A stretch of 64,000 nt of DNA from Ophioderma brevispina. Lineage: Eukaryota; Echinodermata; Ophiuroidea; Amphilepidida; Ophiodermatidae. The position numbers and the translations under genes were made by a program. The DNA is taken from positions 1 through 64,000 of the forward strand of contig JAMKCH010007135.1 of the NCBI GenBank assembly GCA_023653785.1, in the 5' to 3' direction. Shown one piece after another: positions 58,504 to 64,000 of the stretch (within the stretch, counting starts at the first letter, position 1; each line of letters starts with the position of its first letter). The notes below the pieces were generated by a model. That model was given only the letters and a program-made list of their open reading frames with translations, ran no database searches and was not told the origin of the DNA.

Positions 58504-60959
58504 ACCCCTGTAATGTTAGTTGTTATTAAACATACTTGGAGGATACAAACAATTTTAGATTTATACTATGACATGACATTAACTCGGTTAAATGAGCCAT
58601 TAATCTCATATGCCAGAGTACAATAGGGAGTGGCAGTTTTTCGGATTAGCGCTCATCTTTGAGGTGGAAGTGATATATGAACAAAACATCAACCTCCTTT
58701 GCACCTGGACCACATTCTAACTTCAGGTGAGTTTATTGTTTGACCTCGGATCTGAAACACGGGCACTCTCATGTTACGAAACTTACGCTAAGAAGAATAA
58801 TATACTCTCAAGGAAACATTGTCGACTTTATAATTAAAGCTACTATCAGCGATTTCTTCAAAAAGTAAACAAATCGCGCCCCCTATTTTTCATCAAAGTC
58901 CATTTTTTTGCACTGTTGTATTGGAAATTGTTGTAGTAAAGATCCCTATAAGTGGCTAAGCATAACACGTCGTATTTGTCAAGATATGATTTTTATACTT
59001 TGTTTACTGATAAAAGTCGGGATCCGACTTTTGAAAGGCCCAGAAATAGTCGTAAATGGCATCTTCAAGACCGCTTTAAAATGCCTAAGTGTCTGTTTTT
59101 CACAAAGAAAAGTAATATAAGGTGTTGATATGACCTAACGCTAGCAATTAAGAGACAAAACGGACAATTTTAATTTGGAAAAAAATGACTGATAGTGGCT
59201 TTAACTACCAATTCCATTGCAGGATTATTGGATCTGATAAGACAAATGCGGGTTTTTTAAACAATTTTGTGTTGTAGCCAATTCCCCATGTTGATGAAAT
59301 AACTGATTTGCATGTGTATTATTACTAATGTATTACAATGATTTAACAAGAATCTGGCGTTAGGTTGCGTGATAGCGCCAGTCGCTATTGCCAAGTGCAG
59401 CTTTCTCACAAGGTAATTATATTTTTAATATTTATAGTATTATACACAGATCGATACGATTATAAATAGTGTATATGTCGATCGTAATTTATTGTGAAAA
59501 CATTCTATTTTTTACATGCATTCATTTATTTCCATTTTTATATTTTTAATATTTATAAAAATATTTTAAACTATAATTTTGTTGGGTAGCGTATTCGTAC
59601 TTTAGGTGCAGGGTTGGACGCCAGTTTAACCAATCCCTATACATCAACGTGGAATACAGGAAACGAGCTGTCTCAGCTACGGAATAGGATTTACCGTGCA
59701 GCACAACGCGATCGGGTGATTTTGGACTTTTTTGTCATTTGTCGGTAGAACAAGGAAAAAAGGGGCAAGACCATTTAGTCTTAAAGGTGCAAGAGAGATT
59801 TTGAGGCACTCAAATAATTGGTCATAATAGTAATTTCAGATAGATTAGACAATCAATTGATTTCTTACCTCGTATTTGGCTACAGAAAGAAATGGTTCTT
59901 AAAAGAAGAGAAAAAGGTTGAATTTTGATTTGCTTATATTTCAATGATGTAAAACATAGGCTGAATTTCGTAGTGCTCCTATACGAAATTAGAAATTTCA
60001 CAATTTGTACCCAAAGAAACATTTCTCAGCTTACCTCCTTACGATGGGGTATTTTGATGGAAGCTTAAATCAGGGCAAAAGTCAGAACGTTTCGATTTTT
60101 TAGGGATACCTGAAATGTGGAATCTCTCGTTGCACCTTTAATGTGACAGTAGGCTAAAATAAACAAAAGAAAATCCCGCGTAGAGCAAAGCGATTTTGCC
60201 AAATATTTATTGAGGGTTTTGTGCTGCCAGCTGCAGCTTGCCGGATTGCCGTAATTGGTATGCGAAATTATTTACCCAACTGAAGTAGTGCGAGATTATT
60301 GGCTGGAGCAAGGTCTTTGATCGCCAAAATATTGAGTTTATATGATAACTCGAATGGAAATTCGATTACCCGGACGTCCAGCAACAAAGTTCTATCTGGT
60401 TAGGTCAGCCATTGTAGATTGCGATTTATTGAGCTAGTCTTGAAAGCTTATGCACGTACCCGGAGCTATCTTTGAACCCATAGTATTAATCTGCATAATA
60501 CCTTCTTTTAAAACTCTCTCTTGTTCTTCTTAAAATATGGGCGAAACATCCCCATCTTGTTGCCAAAAGAAGGTCGCTTGTTTTTGGTGAAAAGTGGACT
60601 CGCCACACGTGAAATGTGAACTTTGATACCCTTCCTTCAGGTTGGGTTAAGTGTTATTTGAATATATTTATATGCTACTATTTTGCACAAATCTTCGGGA
60701 ATATCGCAATTCATCGACATGTATAAGGTTATAACAGTGGGGAATTACATCAAGTATCCAAATCATCACCCGTTAATACTTAAAAAAAACTTACGCTAAA
60801 CGTTTGGCGGTGTCCTGATATACATGCGAAGGGTGTTAGTCATACGATATAAACTGTTAAAGTGATTTATTGTATGAATCTATCGGCACATATATAGTGA
60901 AATATCCCTTAAAAAAGTAAAGATTTTTTTCATGGCCATAGGATATTCCTTGCGAAAAA

Positions 60960-61446
60960 AATCCAGAATTTATTCCGCAAATGTACACAACTGCTCTACA
61001 GCAATCACGGAGACCATGTTATTCCATGTGGTATATTTACACCGCCGCATGAAAAACCGAAAAAGAAGCCAGCGGAAAATACACCCCCTACACGCCATAT
61101 AATACGTGCAAGTTGCCACAAGCCTCATCCTTTGAACTTCGTTGTGCACACAAAGGATACAGATCACATACTACAATTGACAACTCATTAATGATTTTAG
61201 AACGATTGTACAGAAAATCAATGATGAAGACAAAATAACTTTTATAATGGGTGATTTTAGGTGATTTGTTAAAGGATGACACAGATAGGCAACACCCACG
61301 ATTCGGGGATTTAATTTATTCCAATACAACTTATTCCCCTCAATACAAACCAACCAGAATTACCGAGGAAAGTGCGACATCATAGAAACATCTTGACTAC
61401 ATTTGATAAAGACATCAATAGTCATATTGTTCTCGCTGATGTATAT

Positions 61447-61477
<31 letters not shown>

Positions 61478-63967
61478 ACCCCACCCTTGGCCAACCATTC
61501 TGGACACGAACTCAGTGTGAAAAAGAAATGGACTGAAAAAAAGTGTCATTTGAAAAATTGGACTTTTTTTTGGTAAACATTGAATTTAACTCAAACAAAG
61601 GCTGACAAATGAAAAGGGAGGAAAGTTTTACCTGGATAATAATGTTAATAATGAGTTATGATGATTTTGGAAAACGTGTACTGATTATTTATGACGAGTG
61701 TATTCATGTAAGAAAAGTGTACTTCAACAGAAAGAAAGATCAGTATTCCATGGATACCAAAGGGGAATGTTAAAGAGTTATTAATAAAAAAATTAAATTG
61801 TATAAGATTATATTAACAAATCCGAGTCAACACAAAAACTCAAAGGTTTAAAACTTATCGGAACAAACTTCACCGCCTCATTCGGAAATCTAAAAAAGAT
61901 ATATGTTTAAAAAGTTTGAACAAACCAAAGGCAATATGAAAAAGACTTGGAATATTATAAATAACATTTTGGTCGTCACAAAAAAGAAAAACTTTGAAAC
62001 AAAATTTAAGAGGGTTGAAATACGTTTGTAACGGGATCCGGTTGGTATTGCCGAATGAATTTAATGATTTTTTGGTTAATGATTGGTGCCAAAGTTAGCT
62101 AAAGAACTAAATACACCTGGTAAATATAGTTTGAATACCTAAGACGATACAGGGCAGTTTTATGAAACCAGTTGTGGGATCTGAAATCATTAAAATTATT
62201 TCAAAATTGATCAAAATAGAGTTCAGGCCATGATAACATTGGAAATTTTGTTTAAGAAAAATAGTCAACAAGTGAAATTGCAAAACCCCTTACTAGTATT
62301 TTAATCTCATTATCATCTGGAAATGTTCCCGATAGCCTTAAAATTGCCAAGGTATTCCTCTTTATAAGAAAGATGATTCGTCAAGTGTTTTCAAACTACA
62401 GACCTATATACAGTGTTACCCAGTTTTTCCAAAATTCTAGAACGCTGAGTATTTACTAGATGTGTAATTTATTGATAAACATAATATTATTAACAACAAT
62501 CAGTATGGTTTTCGCTCAGGCCATCAAACTATATGGCCATGATTGATTTAGTTGACAAAGTGTGCCATGCTGTAGGAAAAGAATAAACAGACCGTTGGTA
62601 TTTTTTTAGACTTATCGAAAGCCTTCGTACAATTGATTGATATATTATTAGATAAACTGATGTATAGGCTTTAGAGGAAACGTTTTAGAAGGGTTTAAGA
62701 GTTTTAAGCAACAGGACGCAAATGTATATTACAATAAGAGTAAGTCAAATCTACAAAAGCTAACGGTGGTGTACACGCAAGGATCGATATTAGGGGCCCT
62801 CTTATTTATACTATATGTTAATGATAGTGGAATACTTCATCTATGTTAAGTTTGTACTTTTTGCTGACGACACGACAATCTTGTATTCGCATAATGATAT
62901 TGCCAGTAAAATCAATTGAAATAAATAAAGAGTTACACGAAGTACAAAATGGTCAAGGCAAATAATTATATGTCAATGCTGCAAAAACAAATTATATGTT
63001 AAATGGGCACACGTAATGGGAATGCAAGGTCGGCGGAATCTGCAACAGAAGAGGGTGGTGAAAACAAGGTATATTAGATATACTAAATTACCAAAGAGTT
63101 ATTCTACTAAATTTCTTGGAGTAACTATAGATGCATAATCTCACTTGGAAAAATCTATAGATGGAAATTTCTAAAACTATAGCACGTAATATTGGGGTTA
63201 TCAGTAAGTTGAATAATGTGTTCTAACGGGATATTGTACTCATTATATTGCACTTCATTGTTCAACCATATGTTAATTATAGTATATTAATATGGGGCAA
63301 TACATATCATAGTTATTTTGGACAAACGTTTGAAACTTAAAAAGGGGCAGTGCGGACAATTACAAACCATCATTATAGAAGTCATTCCGATCCCCTATTT
63401 AAAAATTTAAAAATTCTAACGTGCTAACACCATACAAACTTGAAGTGGGGTTTTTCATGTTTAAGTATTCTACTAATCAACTACCGAACGGTTTCAGACA
63501 TTCTGTTCTAAACAAGCGGACAATCATAATTATACTAGACAGGCAAATGATTATATGCAAACAAACAATAAGAAAATATTCTATGAAAAACTGTTCAACT
63601 ACCGAGGTCCAATTCTTGGACTCATTAATTAGAATAAAAACGGCTAAATCTGTAAAGCATTTCCGTAGCCAATATAAATCGTATCTCATTTCATTATAAT
63701 GTATTTGTATGTAAAGTAGGTTTGGAGCGAGAATTTCGTTTTTCTAAGATTTTTGTTTCTCTGTTTATGTAAATTTTAAATAATGTTTGTTGGTTGTAAG
63801 TTAATGTTTTTTTGGTTGTGATCACGTAGTGTCTGTCCTTTTGGCCTTTCGATCTCATCCCCCATATCATCTTCTGTAAATATCGTTTTTATGTGGTTTT
63901 TTTTTGTATTTTGATGTATATATTGATGTGGAAAATAATAAATGAAAAAAAAAAAAAAAAAAAAAAA
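60960..63967 (+). mobile_element. CR1-like LINE with poly(A) tail
   Basis: Endonuclease pieces (ITFIMGDF, FGDLIYSNTTYSPQ, PTRITEESAT, with HLDYI further on) are followed by a G run at 61447-61476 and then, after a degenerate stretch, RT: FFRLIESLRTID, TQGSILGALLFILY-like sequence at about 62780, FADDTTILYSHND, then thumb and tail (STKFLGVTID, FKNLKILT). Frames change often, and several stops occur. It ends in about 26 A (63942-63967, one interruption). The 3' end is the best kept of all LINEs here, so it is probably the youngest. ORF1 and the endonuclease start are lost. Confidence 0.82.
61447..61476 (+). repeat. Run of 30 consecutive G
   Basis: An uninterrupted G homopolymer interrupts the LINE endonuclease region, where a normal reading would continue LADVxSDH. 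It can form G-quadruplexes, and its true length is unlikely to be sequenced reliably. Other long runs are at 6519-6532, 37113-37129 (C), 46615-46628 and 56678-56691. Confidence 0.9.
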
Positions 63968-64000
63968 GGATAGGAGCGAAGATCGTTTAGAATTTGTTAT

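Larger units (their letters stand above)
57539..60950. other. Downstream flank of gene B
   Basis: The 3' UTR should begin here. An AATAAA lies at about 58211, after the MITE at 57809-57976, and could end the transcript. Beyond the hairpin at 58347-58503 the sequence is AT-rich with no recognised gene. Confidence 0.4.

Overview
The window looks like nuclear DNA of a marine invertebrate animal, most likely a deuterostome (echinoderm, hemichordate or cephalochordate type). The genes are split into short exons with GT/AG borders. Introns are long, AT-rich and full of repeats, and the exons encode animal extracellular modules (TSP1, Frizzled-like CRD, chymotrypsin-fold protease, CUB, LDLa). Decayed LINEs and many small inverted-repeat elements fill the gaps. 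No prokaryotic operon, CRISPR array or rRNA was seen. The species cannot be named from the sequence.

Two plus-strand secreted-protein genes lie in tandem. Gene A (2389-15256) has two TSP1 exons and a Frizzled-CRD-like exon, then a four-exon serine protease with His57, Asp102 and Ser195 all present. The link from the Frizzled exon to the protease is unproven because their intron phases do not match. Gene B (39777-57538) runs CUB, protease homologue, LDLa, CUB, stop. The two protease modules share the intron-phase pattern 1-2, 2-1, 1-0, 0-, so they are duplicates. All three catalytic residues of the gene B protease are replaced, so it is a pseudoprotease. The start of gene B is not identified.

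Several protease exons are broken by a single missing base, three of them inside short homopolymers. The paralogous exons give the expected lengths (265 against 266 nt for exon 2). Either the assembly carries homopolymer errors or both genes are recent pseudogenes. A TSP1 exon has a different kind of frameshift.

The rest is mobile or repeated DNA. LINE remnants lie at 4.3-5.2, 7.2-8.75, 16.1-17.1, 18.3-18.6, 32.6-35.5, 52-54.8 (minus) and 61-63.97 kb. The last keeps a poly(A) tail and contains a run of 30 G. A minus-strand ruin at 23.0-25.9 kb carries, in order, motifs that resemble FEN1/XPG-type nucleases; it is the best candidate here for a poorly described system. A higher-order tandem array at 47.2-51.9 kb is built from Ty3/gypsy integrase fragments, about 100-bp repeats and a minisatellite. 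At least a dozen inverted-repeat elements (MITE or foldback type) sit in introns and flanks. They include a TA-flanked 1.2-kb element and a piggyBac-like element ending in TTAA.
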